This document shows positions 27,684-36,837 of a DNA stretch of 64,000 nucleotides, piece by piece (within the stretch, counting starts at the first letter, position 1; every line of letters starts with the position of its first letter). The stretch is from Paraburkholderia lacunae (GTDB taxonomy: Bacteria > Pseudomonadota > Gammaproteobacteria > Burkholderiales > Burkholderiaceae). The notes under the pieces are model-generated. The model did not search any database, was not told the DNA's origin, and saw only the letters and a list, made by a program, of their open reading frames with translations. The position numbers and the translations under genes are program-made. The stretch is from the NCBI RefSeq assembly GCF_003353175.1, contig NZ_QHKS01000031.1:17658-81657 (forward strand), read 5' to 3'.

Positions 27684-28175
27684 CTACCTCGCGTAACGGC
27701 GCGCCAGCAGGTTTTCCGCGGCTTCCTCGTCGGCGGCGAGCTCGACGGCCGTGGCGGCGGCCCGCAGCAAGGTATCGAGCTTGCGGCGACATTCCTCCAC
27801 CGCGGCTTGCGCGCGTGCGAGCGCCGCCTGCACCTCGGCCACCTTCTGCCGCTGACGATCCAGCGCCGTGCGGCGCTTTTGCTCCGCCGCGCGCGCGGCT
27901 TCCAGCGCTTCCTTCAGCGGCGCGCGCCACGCGTCGTGACACAGATAGTCGGACGTCGCGACGCGCGCGTCGCCGTCGAGCAAGGCGACGATGCGCGCTT
28001 CGTGCTCCGCGCGCTTTTGCTGCGCTTCGACATGTGCCTGTGCGGCATCCTTGAACTGCGCCTCGCGCTCGGCGAGCGCCTCGCGTTCCCGTGCGAGATC
28101 GGCCTCGATCCGCTCGCAGCGCCGGGCCTTGGCGGCGACGATGGTGCGCCACTTGCGAATCACGAGCGCCCTCAT
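27684..28175 (-). CDS. sctO: T3SS stalk protein SctO (HrpD/HrpB7-type)
   Basis: A 163-residue, nearly all-helical protein (heptads of Ala, Arg, Glu, Gln; for example DLAREREALAEREAQFKDA), the FliJ/SctO stalk shape that sits in the ATPase hexamer and couples it to the gate. Its ATG overlaps the hrcN stop (ATGA at 28172-28175). The sequence is poorly conserved in the family, so position and coiled-coil content carry the call. Confidence 0.8.
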   Translation of the reverse strand: MRALVIRKWRTIVAAKARRCERIEADLAREREALAEREAQFKDAAQAHVEAQQKRAEHEARIVALLDGDARVATSDYLCHDAWRAPLKEALEAARAAEQKRRTALDRQRQKVAEVQAALARAQAAVEECRRKLDTLLRAAATAVELAADEEAAENLLARRYAR

Positions 28176-29494
28176 GACTGTGCGAAGCCGGAGATGAACG
28201 CGTGGCTGTCCTCGCCTTCGGTCAGTTCCTCGGTGCTCTGGCCGAGGAACGATTCGATAGCCTCGTGCTGGGAAATCGCTTCGTCGGAGAGCGGATCGGC
28301 GCCCTGCTGATATTCGCCCATCTGCAGCAGCAATTCGACCTCGTCGAAGCGAGCGAGCAGCTTGCGCACGTGCCCCGCGCCGCTGCAATGCTCGGGGCTT
28401 GCGACCAGCGTCATCACGCGGCTCAGGCTATGCAGCACGTCGATGGCCGGATAACGGTTGCGCGCCGCGATCGCGCGTGACAGCACGAGGTGTCCGTCGA
28501 GAATACCGCGCACTTCCTCGCTGATCGGATCGTTGCCTTCCTCGTCCTCGGCGAGCACCGTGTAGAAAGCGGTAATCGAACCTTCCTCGCCCATACCGGC
28601 GCGTTCCAGCAGTCGCGGCAGTTCGGCGAAAATCGACGGCGGAAAACCGCGGCGGGTCGGCGGCTCGCCCGCCGACAGACCGATCTCCCGCTGGGCGCGC
28701 GCGAAGCGGGTCAGCGAGTCCATCATCAGCAGCACGCGCAAGCCGCAATCGCGGAAGTACTCGGCGATCGCGGTGCCCACGTAAGCCGCCTTGGCGCGTT
28801 CGATCGACGAGCGGTCGGACGTCGCGCACACCACCACGCTACGGGCCATGCCCGCTTCGCCCAGGATCAGTTCGATGAATTCGCGCACCTCGCGGCCGCG
28901 CTCGCCGATCAGCACAATCACGTTGACGTCGCACGCTGCTCCGCGCGCGAGCATGCCGAGCAGCGTGCTCTTGCCGACGCCCGCGGGCGCGAAGATGCCG
29001 ACGCGCTGGCCCTCGCCCACCGTCATGAGCCCGTCGATGACCCGCACGCCCGTATGCAGCGGCGTATCGACCATGCGCCGCTTCAGCGGATCGGGCGCGG
29101 CGGCCATCACGGGGCGTGGCGCGGCGCAATGCAACGGCCCAAGGCCGTCGATCGGTTCGCCCAGGCCGTCGACCACGCGTCCGAGCAGCATCTCGCCGAC
29201 CGGCACCGACAGCGGACGCCCGAGCCCCGTGACGCGCGTGGTGCGCGACAAGCCGGCGACGCTGCCGAACGGCGCGAGCAGCGCGAACTGACGCGTGAAA
29301 CCGACCACTTCCGCGCGTTGCAGCAGCACGCCGCGCGCGTCGCGCAGTTCGCATTGCTCGCCGAGCGTCGCGTCGAGCCCGCCGACCTTCAGCAACGTGC
29401 CGACAGCCTCGACCACTTTGCCGTGACGCGTCGTACCGTCGGATTCGGCGAGTTCCTGGCTCAGCGCGTCGATGAAAGCGGTGACTTCGTTCAT
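28172..29494 (-). CDS. hrcN: T3SS ATPase HrcN (SctN)
   Basis: A 440-residue F1-type ATPase that unfolds substrates and strips chaperones at the cytoplasmic face of the injectisome. Walker A is APAGVGKST (169-177), the catalytic-Glu motif GEREREV-type reads GERGREV (197-203), and Walker B ends at Asp259 (VLLMMDSLTRFA). The T3SS signature PPSIFAELPRLLERAG follows. Length is normal. The start overlaps the hrcL stop by four bases. Confidence 0.96.
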   Translation of the reverse strand: MNEVTAFIDALSQELAESDGTTRHGKVVEAVGTLLKVGGLDATLGEQCELRDARGVLLQRAEVVGFTRQFALLAPFGSVAGLSRTTRVTGLGRPLSVPVGEMLLGRVVDGLGEPIDGLGPLHCAAPRPVMAAAPDPLKRRMVDTPLHTGVRVIDGLMTVGEGQRVGIFAPAGVGKSTLLGMLARGAACDVNVIVLIGERGREVREFIELILGEAGMARSVVVCATSDRSSIERAKAAYVGTAIAEYFRDCGLRVLLMMDSLTRFARAQREIGLSAGEPPTRRGFPPSIFAELPRLLERAGMGEEGSITAFYTVLAEDEEGNDPISEEVRGILDGHLVLSRAIAARNRYPAIDVLHSLSRVMTLVASPEHCSGAGHVRKLLARFDEVELLLQMGEYQQGADPLSDEAISQHEAIESFLGQSTEELTEGEDSHAFISGFAQS

Positions 29495-30267
29495 TGCGGC
29501 GCTCCGGTGGGCTGGTCATCGAACTGCGGATCATCGGCGAGCAGTTGGTCGGCGGCTATGTTCACGGCGGCCGCGGCCTGCTGCTCCGTGTCGGTGCGCG
29601 TCACGCGTCGAATGGCACTCGCGATCGCGCGCAACTGCATCGGCAGTCCGGCTTCGACCAAGCCGTGGTCCCATTCGCACACGCAACTGCCGGGCTCCGC
29701 CTCGGCATCGCTCACCACCTCGGGATTCACCGGCCAGCGATGCTCGTCGCACACGCGCCGAAACGCTCGCGTCGCCTCATCCACGTCGCAGTCGGCGACG
29801 CGGACGGTCAGGAAAGACGTGCCCTCGAGACTGCGCGACAGCCCCACCGCGATCTGCGCGAACAACGCGTCGCGATCGGCTTCACCGAGCACCCGCGTAA
29901 CGGTACGCATGACGATGTCGGCAACACGCTCGCGCAACGCCACCAGCAGGTCGCGCTCGGATGCCGCGCCGTGCAGCATCGCTTCGTGCGCTTCACGAAT
30001 CGCGCGACGGCGTCCAGCCTCGTAACCCAGGCGCGCGGCGTTGTCGTACTTCGTCTGGGCGGCACGCAGCGTGCGTTCGGCCTCTTCATCGGCCGCGCGC
30101 TGTATCGTTTCGGCCTCTCGCCGCGCGCTCGCGAGCATTTCGTCGGCACGCCGTTCGAAGTGGCCGGAAGCACGATCTAGTTCGATCAACTGCGCCAGGT
30201 CCGCTGCTCGCACGACATCGCTCTCGATGCCGATCCCGCCCTGCTGGGCTCTTAGCCAAATAACCAT
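29491..30267 (-). CDS. hrcL: T3SS stator protein HrcL (SctL, HrpF/HrpB5-type)
   Basis: A 258-residue FliH/SctL protein that holds HrcN in the sorting platform. The N-terminal third is a charged helix (ADEMLASARREAETIQRAADEEAERTL), with the E/A-rich heptads of this family; the C-terminal domain includes VRVADCDVDEATRAF and WDHGLVEAGLPMQL, the family's closing motif. The start at 30267 overlaps the 3' end of sctK by 16 bases. Confidence 0.9.
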   Translation of the reverse strand: MVIWLRAQQGGIGIESDVVRAADLAQLIELDRASGHFERRADEMLASARREAETIQRAADEEAERTLRAAQTKYDNAARLGYEAGRRRAIREAHEAMLHGAASERDLLVALRERVADIVMRTVTRVLGEADRDALFAQIAVGLSRSLEGTSFLTVRVADCDVDEATRAFRRVCDEHRWPVNPEVVSDAEAEPGSCVCEWDHGLVEAGLPMQLRAIASAIRRVTRTDTEQQAAAAVNIAADQLLADDPQFDDQPTGAPQ

Positions 30268-30959
30268 GTCAGCTCCGGAAACAGCATGCAGGCCGCGGAC
30301 AGAAACTCTTCCGATTCGCCCTCAGCGTCGGGCCCGGCATCGGACGTCGCTGCTTCGCGTGGACGAGCACAAGCGGCGAGATCGGTCTCCTCGGCGTCAT
30401 CGTCCAGCGTCAAGCCGATCAATCTGCGCGCTGGCGCAAGCGGCCAAGCTTCGTCGCCTTCGAACAGCGCGCGGCCGGCGCAAACCAGTGCATCGGCGGA
30501 CAGATCGGCGGGAAGGGGCGCGTTGGCCGTCGATGCGTTCACGCCCAACTGCGTGAGCGCGGCCAGCGCATGGTCCCCCAGCGCATCGGCGAGCGCGCGC
30601 CGCCGCGCGCCCGACACAACCCGGCGCAGCGTTCCGCGCGACGGATAGATCGCGCGCGCAGCCAGCACCGGGCGCAGCGACGCTGCGTCGAGCAAGGCAA
30701 GCCGGTTGGCGCGCGGCGCATACGCGCTGACCGGCATCGACGCGCCGAGCCATAGGTCGCGCGCCGCGTACCAGGCGGCCCTCGCGCGGTCTGTGCACGG
30801 CGCGCCCCAACGCCGGCATTGCCGCTCGCTGAACCGGGCCGCCGCGTCGGCAATGCGCGCCTCGTATGAATTCAGCCACCGGAGCTGGCGCTGTGGATCC
30901 GGCAAGTCGGCGCCTGTCCCCATTGCAGCCGCCGATGCCTGCGCGTAACTCAAGCTCAT
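30252..30959 (-). CDS. sctK: T3SS sorting-platform protein SctK (HrpH/HrpB4-type)
   Basis: A 235-residue soluble protein in the HrpB4/HrpH slot between hrcJ and hrcL. RALADALGDHALAALTQLGV and ARRLIGLTLDDD are the more conserved-looking parts; the end WLFG is typical of HrpB4-like proteins as I recall. SctK links the SctD ring to the sorting platform. The family is very divergent, so gene order is the main evidence. Its ATG overlaps the hrcJ stop (ATGA). Confidence 0.8.
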   Translation of the reverse strand: MSLSYAQASAAAMGTGADLPDPQRQLRWLNSYEARIADAAARFSERQCRRWGAPCTDRARAAWYAARDLWLGASMPVSAYAPRANRLALLDAASLRPVLAARAIYPSRGTLRRVVSGARRRALADALGDHALAALTQLGVNASTANAPLPADLSADALVCAGRALFEGDEAWPLAPARRLIGLTLDDDAEETDLAACARPREAATSDAGPDAEGESEEFLSAACMLFPELTWLFG

Positions 30960-31726
30960 GTCGCCACCCCGCCGGCACGCCCACGCAAGCGCGTACCCGC
31001 GCCCTTCAGCGTCGCGCCGAACCGGCGTGCGAGATACGCCAGCGCGCCGGCCAGCAAGGCGGCCCCGGCGATTCCACCGGCCCACAACCACTCCTGCGGC
31101 AAACTTGGCGCAACCGGCGGCGGCGGCTCGGGCGCCGCCGTGCCCGGCACCATCGTCACGCTAACGTTGTCGTAGGTCAGCCCTTCGACAGCATGCACGA
31201 CCAGGTTCTTCAGATTCGGCGTGAGCGTCGACACATCGGTGCCCGGCAGGTATTTGATGAACACCGCGGCCGACGACGGCTTGACCGTCGCGGCAAGGGG
31301 ATCGTTGTTCGGCAGCACGATCTGAACGTTCGCATACGCCACCCCGTCGATTCGCGACAGCACCTCGGAGAGTTGCTGCGACACGCCGTAGATAAAGCGC
31401 ACACGCTCCTCCGTCGGCGTGGAGATCAGTCCGTCCTTCTTGAACATGTCTCCCAGATTCTGGAAGCGCTGATGGGGCAAGCCATGCGCGCGCAGCACGT
31501 CCATCGCGCGGGCGAACTGGTCGCTTTCGACCGCCACGCTCCAGGTCTTGCCGCCGTCGTCGCTGTGCTTGGAGACGTCGACCCTCGCGTCGAGCAGCAC
31601 GGCCAGCATGTCGTTCGCGTCGCTTTCCGACAGTTGCGCGAACAGTTGCTTGCTGCAGCCGGTCATCAACGCCGTCACGCAGCACAGCAGCACGACCGTG
31701 CGCGCCAGTTTCAAATAGGAAGCCAT
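30956..31726 (-). CDS. hrcJ: T3SS inner-membrane ring lipoprotein HrcJ (SctJ)
   Basis: A 256-residue YscJ/FliF-family lipoprotein. The lipobox L-M-T-G-C places the lipidated Cys at residue 24. The periplasmic ring-building motif DANDMLAVLLDARVDVSK and the second domain AYANVQIVLPNNDPLA follow. A Pro-rich linker precedes a C-terminal membrane span (LWAGGIAGAALLAGALAYLA). Length and order are normal for a group 2 system. Confidence 0.95.
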   Translation of the reverse strand: MASYLKLARTVVLLCCVTALMTGCSKQLFAQLSESDANDMLAVLLDARVDVSKHSDDGGKTWSVAVESDQFARAMDVLRAHGLPHQRFQNLGDMFKKDGLISTPTEERVRFIYGVSQQLSEVLSRIDGVAYANVQIVLPNNDPLAATVKPSSAAVFIKYLPGTDVSTLTPNLKNLVVHAVEGLTYDNVSVTMVPGTAAPEPPPPVAPSLPQEWLWAGGIAGAALLAGALAYLARRFGATLKGAGTRLRGRAGGVAT

Positions 31727-31754
31727 TTAGTCCGTCCTGTCGTTCGTACGCCAA

Positions 31755-32186
31755 CTACTGGTTCTTCATCAGCGTCTGTACGGAGCCCTTGGTGCCCTGC
31801 GCGACCGCCTCGCCGACGTACATCTTGCCGACCATCTCGGATACCTGGAGCTGCATCTTGATCGACTGTGCCGCCACTTCCTGCATCGTCATCGTCGGCA
31901 CCTCGCCGGCGAAGCGGTCCACTTCGCCGCGCAAGTTCGCGACCGCCTGGTCTTGCTGCGTGACGACTTCGGACAACGCTGACGGACCGTGCGTGTGCGA
32001 GGCGCTCGGCGGTGCGAGACGCGCCGCGTCGAGCTTGCTGCGAAACAGGTCAACGAGGCTCGAGGCAGGCTCGGGCAGCGCGCCGGGGCCCGACGCGCCG
32101 CCGGTTCCGGCGCGGCCAACGGCTTCGTCGGGTCGCACCGCGGACGCGGCGTCGAGCGGCGGGATGGGTGGGATCGTTACGTTCAT
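31755..32186 (-). CDS. sctI: T3SS inner rod protein SctI (HrpJ/HrpB2-type)
   Basis: A 143-residue protein whose last 60 residues (TMQEVAAQSIKMQLQVSEM to the end LMKNQ) resemble HrpB2/HrpJ, the inner-rod component needed for early secretion. The first half is Pro/Ala/Gly-rich. It lies between hrpB1 and hrcJ, the expected order. Ending in a short hydrophilic tail after a helical hairpin fits an assembled rod subunit. Confidence 0.85.
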   Translation of the reverse strand: MNVTIPPIPPLDAASAVRPDEAVGRAGTGGASGPGALPEPASSLVDLFRSKLDAARLAPPSASHTHGPSALSEVVTQQDQAVANLRGEVDRFAGEVPTMTMQEVAAQSIKMQLQVSEMVGKMYVGEAVAQGTKGSVQTLMKNQ

Positions 32187-32202
32187 CGCGATGCTCCTTG
32201 CA

Positions 32203-32670
32203 CTAGGCGCGCAGATGGCGATGCTGCATCAGTTTCTGAAGCTCGCCGCGGTCGATCTGCACCTCGGCGGCCGGCGCCGCGGCTGCGCTCTGTTTACCCA
32301 TCAGCGTCATCACGAGCTCAACGGAATCGGGGTCTTCATTGCGGCTCGCGACCTCGTTGGCATAGACGCGCCACGCAGGGTCGTCGAGCCCGCACAGCGA
32401 CACCGCGAGCAGCGCCGCCACGTAAGGACCGAACGAGCCGCGCAGCGCCTGCTGCTCGAGCGGGCGCAAGAGGCGCACGGCCTCGGCGAAGTCGCGCCGG
32501 CGAATCATCATCCACGCGTCGTAGGCATGCAGCTCGACGAAGTTGGGACGCAGCACGTGCAGCGCGGCGAGCAGCCGCTCCGACTGCTCGATATGGCCAT
32601 GTTTCGCGCCGAACATCAGCGCCTCGATCAATGCCGACACGAGCCGGTTACTGCATTTCGTCAGGGACAT
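32203..32670 (-). CDS. hrpB1: HrpB1/HrpK-family T3SS protein
   Basis: A 155-residue helical protein with TPR-like pairs (SALIEALMFGAKHGHIEQSERLLAALHVLRP, DFAEAVRLLRPLEQQALRG). HrpB1/HrpK proteins are specific to group 2 Hrp systems; in Xanthomonas HrpB1 is periplasmic and binds peptidoglycan. It is the first gene of the minus-strand hrp operon, 87 bp downstream of the -10 of the hrpII promoter at 32757-32819. Confidence 0.9.
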   Translation of the reverse strand: MSLTKCSNRLVSALIEALMFGAKHGHIEQSERLLAALHVLRPNFVELHAYDAWMMIRRRDFAEAVRLLRPLEQQALRGSFGPYVAALLAVSLCGLDDPAWRVYANEVASRNEDPDSVELVMTLMGKQSAAAAPAAEVQIDRGELQKLMQHRHLRA

Positions 32671-32756
32671 GGAGCACTCCTTTGGTGATCAAAACGCCGT
32701 ATGTCTGCGCGTCTGCCGAGATGGCGGACGACAACGCTGTGGCCGGCGGTGTGCGA

Positions 32757-32819
32757 ACCGTAACGCGAGGCGGCTCCCGCGAACGCGAGTAACGACGAAC
32801 CGCGAGCGCTCCGAACGAA
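32757..32819 (-). promoter_or_regulatory. hrpII box and -10 for the hrpB1-to-hrcT operon
   Basis: Minus strand: TTCG (32819-32816), 16 bases, TTCG (32799-32796), exactly 33 bases, TACGGT (32762-32757). It drives the minus-strand T3SS operon and is divergent from the box at 32866. Confidence 0.9.
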
Positions 32820-32865
32820 AAGCCTGCTTCGCGGGCGGACCGCACATTGGGCCGCCGGCGCCCGG

Positions 32866-32928
32866 TTCGGCGCCGGACCCATTGGTTCGCCGCGCGGGCG
32901 GGCCAGGGCGGCGCATGCCCATGACAAT
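32866..32928 (+). promoter_or_regulatory. hrpII box and -10 for the hrcU operon
   Basis: TTCG (32866-32869), 16 bases, TTCG (32886-32889), exactly 33 bases, GACAAT (32923-32928). The hrcU ATG is at 32980. Confidence 0.88.
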
Positions 32929-32979
32929 CCGCCGCAATCCACTGCAATTAACCGCAATCCACAGCACGAAGGCTTCGCG

Positions 32980-34047
32980 ATGTCTGACGAGAAGACCGAA
33001 CAGCCCACCGACAAAAAGCTGCGCGACGCGCGACGCGACGGCGAGACCGTGAAGAGCACGGACCTCCCGTTCGCGGCGATCCTGCTCGCCGCTGCGGTCG
33101 GCTTCGGCGTCGGCGGGCCGCGCATGGCGGAGCAACTGCGCCTCGTATTGCGCAGCGGCCTCGACGTGGCCCACTTGCAGACGCCCGATGCGCCGCTGCA
33201 CGACCTGCTCGTCGAAGCCGGCCTGCACGCCGTGATGCTAATCCTTCCGATTGCGCTCGGCGCGGCTCTCGTCGGCATCGCCGCGATCGCGGCGCAAGTC
33301 GGATTGCAGATTTCGCTCAAGCCGCTCGAACCGAAGTTCGACGCGATCAATCCCGCGTCCGGCCTGAAGCGCATTTTCTCGGTGCGCTCGCTGATCGATC
33401 TCACCAAGACTGTCATCAAGGCGGTCGTGATCACGGCGGTGTTGTGGAAAACGCTCGTGCTGCTCGTGCCGCTAATGGTCGGCGTGGTGTACGAGCCGAT
33501 CGGCAGCATCGACAGCATTGCCTGGGGCACGCTGTGCAAGGTGCTCGGCATCTCGGGCGCGCTCTATCTCGTGATCGGCGCCGCCGACTATGGCGTGCAG
33601 CATTGGCTGTTCATTCGCGATCACCGCATGAGCAAGGACGAAGTGAAGCGCGAGCACAAGAATTCCGAAGGCGATCCGCACATCAAGAACGAGCGCCGCA
33701 AGATCGCGCGCGAGGCTGCTTCCTCCGATCGGCAGCAGCCGATCAAGAACGCGAATGTGGTCGTGGTGAACCCGACCCACTACGCGGTCGCGCTGCGCTA
33801 TGAACCCTCCGAATCCGGCTTGCCGCGCGTGATCGCCAAGGGCGTGGACGCGGAGGCGCGCGTAATCCGGGAGGCCGCGACCCGCCACGGCATACCAATC
33901 GCGCGCAATCCGCCGCTGGCGCGGGCGCTTTACCGCGTGGCGCTCGACGACGCGGTTCCCGAGCCGCTGTTCGACGCGGTCGCCGCGGTGCTCGCCTGGG
34001 TGGAAGGCATCGGCGGACGGCGCGGCGGCACCGAGGCAACCCCCTGA
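32980..34047 (+). CDS. hrcU: T3SS export switch protein HrcU (SctU)
   Basis: A 355-residue FlhB/SctU protein. It starts MSDEKTEQPTDKKLRDARRDG, the family's cytoplasmic opening, has four membrane segments between residues 30 and 205, and a cytoplasmic domain with the self-cleaving NPTH at 264-267 (cleavage between Asn and Pro). With SctP it switches substrate class from pilus to effectors. It is the first gene of the plus-strand operon. Confidence 0.96.
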   Translation: MSDEKTEQPTDKKLRDARRDGETVKSTDLPFAAILLAAAVGFGVGGPRMAEQLRLVLRSGLDVAHLQTPDAPLHDLLVEAGLHAVMLILPIALGAALVGIAAIAAQVGLQISLKPLEPKFDAINPASGLKRIFSVRSLIDLTKTVIKAVVITAVLWKTLVLLVPLMVGVVYEPIGSIDSIAWGTLCKVLGISGALYLVIGAADYGVQHWLFIRDHRMSKDEVKREHKNSEGDPHIKNERRKIAREAASSDRQQPIKNANVVVVNPTHYAVALRYEPSESGLPRVIAKGVDAEARVIREAATRHGIPIARNPPLARALYRVALDDAVPEPLFDAVAAVLAWVEGIGGRRGGTEATP

Positions 34048-34065
34048 CATCCGATGGAGAAGACC

Positions 34066-35991
34066 ATGTTGAAGACGCTCCGCCTCAATGAGTTCGGCGG
34101 CGAGGTGGCGATCGCGTCGCTGATCGTCGCTGTGATCTCGCTGATGATCCTGCCGCTACCGCCGTTTCTGATCGACGCGCTGCTCGGGCTCAACATTACG
34201 ATCAGCGTCGTGCTGCTGATGGTGACGATGTACATACCGTACGCGACGGCGCTGTATTCGTTTCCGTCGCTGCTGCTGTTCACTACGCTGTTCCGGCTGT
34301 CGCTGAACATCGCGTCGACCAAGTCGATCCTGCTGCATGCGGAGGCTGGGCACATCATCGAAAGCTTCGGCGAGCTGGTGGTGGGCGGCAATCTCGTGGT
34401 CGGCCTGGTGGTGTTCCTGATCATCGCGACGGTGCAATTCATCGTGATCGCGAAGGGTTCGGAGCGGGTGGCGGAAGTCGGCGCGCGCTTCACGCTCGAC
34501 GCGATGCCGGGCAAGCAGATGAGCATCGACGCCGACGTGCGCGCCGGCAACATGACCGCCGAAGATGCGCAAAAGCGCCGCGGCATGCTGGCGATCGAAA
34601 GCCAGTTGCACGGCGGCATGGACGGCGCGATGAAGTTCGTCAAGGGCGACGCGATCGCGGGCCTCGTCATCACGCTCGTCAACATTCTCGCGGGCATCGT
34701 GATCGGCGTGAGCTACCACGGCATGACAGCGGGCGAAGCGGCCAACCGCTTCTCCGTGCTGTCGATCGGCGACGCGATGGTCTCGCAGATTCCCTCGCTG
34801 CTGATTTCGGTGGCGGCGGGCATTCTAATCACCCGCGTCGCCGACGAGCACAGCAAGCCCAGTTCGCTCGGCACCGAGATCGTGCGCCAGCTTTCCACCA
34901 GTTCGCGAGCGCTGTATAGCGCCGCCGCGCTGCTGGGCGGTTTCGCATTGGTGCCGGGCTTTCCCTCCGCGCTGTTCGTCGTGCTCGCGGTCGCACTGTT
35001 CGGCGCCGGCCACGTGTTGCGCAAGCAGTTGAAGGACAAAGCGCCGCACGCCGGCCCGGAGCTCCCCTCGCTACGCACCGACGGCCACAAGGGACACCCG
35101 CCGACCATCGGCGCGCATCCGCCTTCGTTCGCCGCGCCGCTCTCGGTGCGCCTCGCGCCACAACTCGCGGCGAAGCTCGACACGGCGGAACTCAATCGCG
35201 CATTCGATGCGGCGCGCCGCGCGCTCGTCAACGAACTGGGCCTGCCGTTCCCGCGCACCGCCGTATGGACGGCGGACGCTGTGCCGGACGCCTCCTATCA
35301 GCTACTGCTGCACGACGTGCCGCAGCCGCCGGTCGAACTCGCGCCCGCACGCAGCGGCCGCGAACAGGCGCTTGCCGATGCGGTGGGCGACGCGGTGCGC
35401 GAACACGCACATCTGTTTCTCGGCTTGCAGGAAACGCAGTGGATTCTCGAACGCGTCGGCACCGAGTATCCGGGGCTAGTCGCCGAGGTGCAGAAGGTGG
35501 TGCCGGTGCTGCGCATCGCCGATGTACTCAAGCGGCTGCTCGAAGAACACGTGCCGATCCGCAACTTGCGGGCGATTCTCGAAAGCCTGGTGAACTGGGG
35601 CGCTAAGGAAAAAGACCTGCTGCTGCTCACCGAATACGTGCGTGGCGATCTCGGCCGCTTCATCGGGCATCGGGCGACGGGTGGCACCGGGCAGTTGCCG
35701 GCGATCGTTCTGGACGTGGAGGTCGAGCAGACCATCCGTCAATCGATCAAGCAGACGCCCGCCGGCAACTTCCTCACGCTCGAACCGCAACAGATCGACC
35801 AGTTGCTCGATGCGCTCGAGGAACTGGTCGGCACAGAGCCGCAGCCCAACCTCGCGATCGTCACGTCGATGGACATTCGCCGTTACTTCCGCCGCATGAT
35901 CGAGCAACGGATGAAGTGGCTGCAGGTCTATTCGTTCCAGGAACTGGGCGATGGCGTCGATCTTCAGCCTGTCGGCCGCGTCGCCTTCTGA
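34066..35991 (+). CDS. hrcV: T3SS export gate protein HrcV (SctV)
   Basis: A 641-residue FlhA/SctV protein: eight N-terminal membrane segments (for example LLGLNITISVVLLMVTMYIPYA), the conserved cytoplasmic loop SIDADVRAGNMTAEDAQKRRG, and a large cytoplasmic domain that forms the nonameric ring receiving chaperone-substrate complexes. The ATG at 34066 has GGAG about eight bases before it; an alternative ATG is at 34054. Somewhat shorter than the roughly 690 residues common in the family, chiefly in the linker after the membrane domain. Confidence 0.95.
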   Translation: MLKTLRLNEFGGEVAIASLIVAVISLMILPLPPFLIDALLGLNITISVVLLMVTMYIPYATALYSFPSLLLFTTLFRLSLNIASTKSILLHAEAGHIIESFGELVVGGNLVVGLVVFLIIATVQFIVIAKGSERVAEVGARFTLDAMPGKQMSIDADVRAGNMTAEDAQKRRGMLAIESQLHGGMDGAMKFVKGDAIAGLVITLVNILAGIVIGVSYHGMTAGEAANRFSVLSIGDAMVSQIPSLLISVAAGILITRVADEHSKPSSLGTEIVRQLSTSSRALYSAAALLGGFALVPGFPSALFVVLAVALFGAGHVLRKQLKDKAPHAGPELPSLRTDGHKGHPPTIGAHPPSFAAPLSVRLAPQLAAKLDTAELNRAFDAARRALVNELGLPFPRTAVWTADAVPDASYQLLLHDVPQPPVELAPARSGREQALADAVGDAVREHAHLFLGLQETQWILERVGTEYPGLVAEVQKVVPVLRIADVLKRLLEEHVPIRNLRAILESLVNWGAKEKDLLLLTEYVRGDLGRFIGHRATGGTGQLPAIVLDVEVEQTIRQSIKQTPAGNFLTLEPQQIDQLLDALEELVGTEPQPNLAIVTSMDIRRYFRRMIEQRMKWLQVYSFQELGDGVDLQPVGRVAF

Positions 35992-36005
35992 GCGGAGGTT
36001 ACGCG

Positions 36006-36824
36006 ATGACACGGATTCGCTCCACGCGCGAAGTCAGCATCACGCCGCCGACTGCGCCGCACACCTCGGGCACGAGCGGCAAAACCGGCGAGAGCGGCGC
36101 CGGCGCGCAACGCTTCGAGACCTTATATGAGACCGCGCGGCAGCAGGCCGGCGAGGCCTGGCGTGATGAAAAGCAGGAGCAGGAATCGCCCGGCGAACCC
36201 GCGCCTGACGACGATGCGCAGGGCGGCGGCGACGACTCCGGCGGCGACGCTCAACACCAGGAAGCAGCCGAGGGCATCAGCGCCACGGATGCGCCTTTGC
36301 CCCTGCTGCCCGCCGTGCCTCCTCTGCCGCCCTCGCTTGCGCTGAACGGCGCGTTGCTCGCCCTTCGCGAGAATCGCCGCGCGTGCACTTCCGCGGCACA
36401 CGCAAAAGGTCCGGCGCGCAAGGCTGGCGTGCGCGGCGCGCCAGGCAAATCTGTGCATGAAGCCACGCAAGACGCGCAGCACGCCGTTGCGGAACCGTCA
36501 TTCGGCATGCAGATGATCCGCCGCTGTGCGAGGGCGGCGGAGGGCGATCTTCTCGCCGAGCATCTCGCGGAACGCGTGGCCGGATTTTGCACCAACCCCG
36601 CCGTCGAACGTGCGGGCCAGTGGGACGTCGCTGTCGAACTTGACCCGGCCATTCTGCCGCGCACCGAGCTGCATTTGAGTCTTTCGGGCTGGAGTTTATC
36701 TCTTCGTTTCGATAGCCGGGACGCGCGGGCGCGGCAGCTAATCTGTGACAACAGCAACGAGCTCAGGACCCGCCTCGAAGCACGTCTCGGCGGTCGCGTC
36801 GCAGTGGAAGTTACAGTTATCTGA
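36006..36824 (+). CDS. sctP: T3SS substrate-specificity protein SctP (HpaP/HpaC-type)
   Basis: A 272-residue protein starting at 36006 behind GGAGG. The N-terminal 140 residues are Glu/Gln/Asp/Pro-rich and disordered; the C-terminal 100 (from LLAEHLAERVAGF to LHLSLSGWSLSLRFD and the end) form the small globular domain of HpaP/FliK-like proteins that contacts HrcU and sets pilus or needle length. It lies between hrcV and hrcQ as expected. Confidence 0.85.
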   Translation: MTRIRSTREVSITPPTAPHTSGTSGKTGESGAGAQRFETLYETARQQAGEAWRDEKQEQESPGEPAPDDDAQGGGDDSGGDAQHQEAAEGISATDAPLPLLPAVPPLPPSLALNGALLALRENRRACTSAAHAKGPARKAGVRGAPGKSVHEATQDAQHAVAEPSFGMQMIRRCARAAEGDLLAEHLAERVAGFCTNPAVERAGQWDVAVELDPAILPRTELHLSLSGWSLSLRFDSRDARARQLICDNSNELRTRLEARLGGRVAVEVTVI

Positions 36825-36837
36825 AGGGTTCGAGATC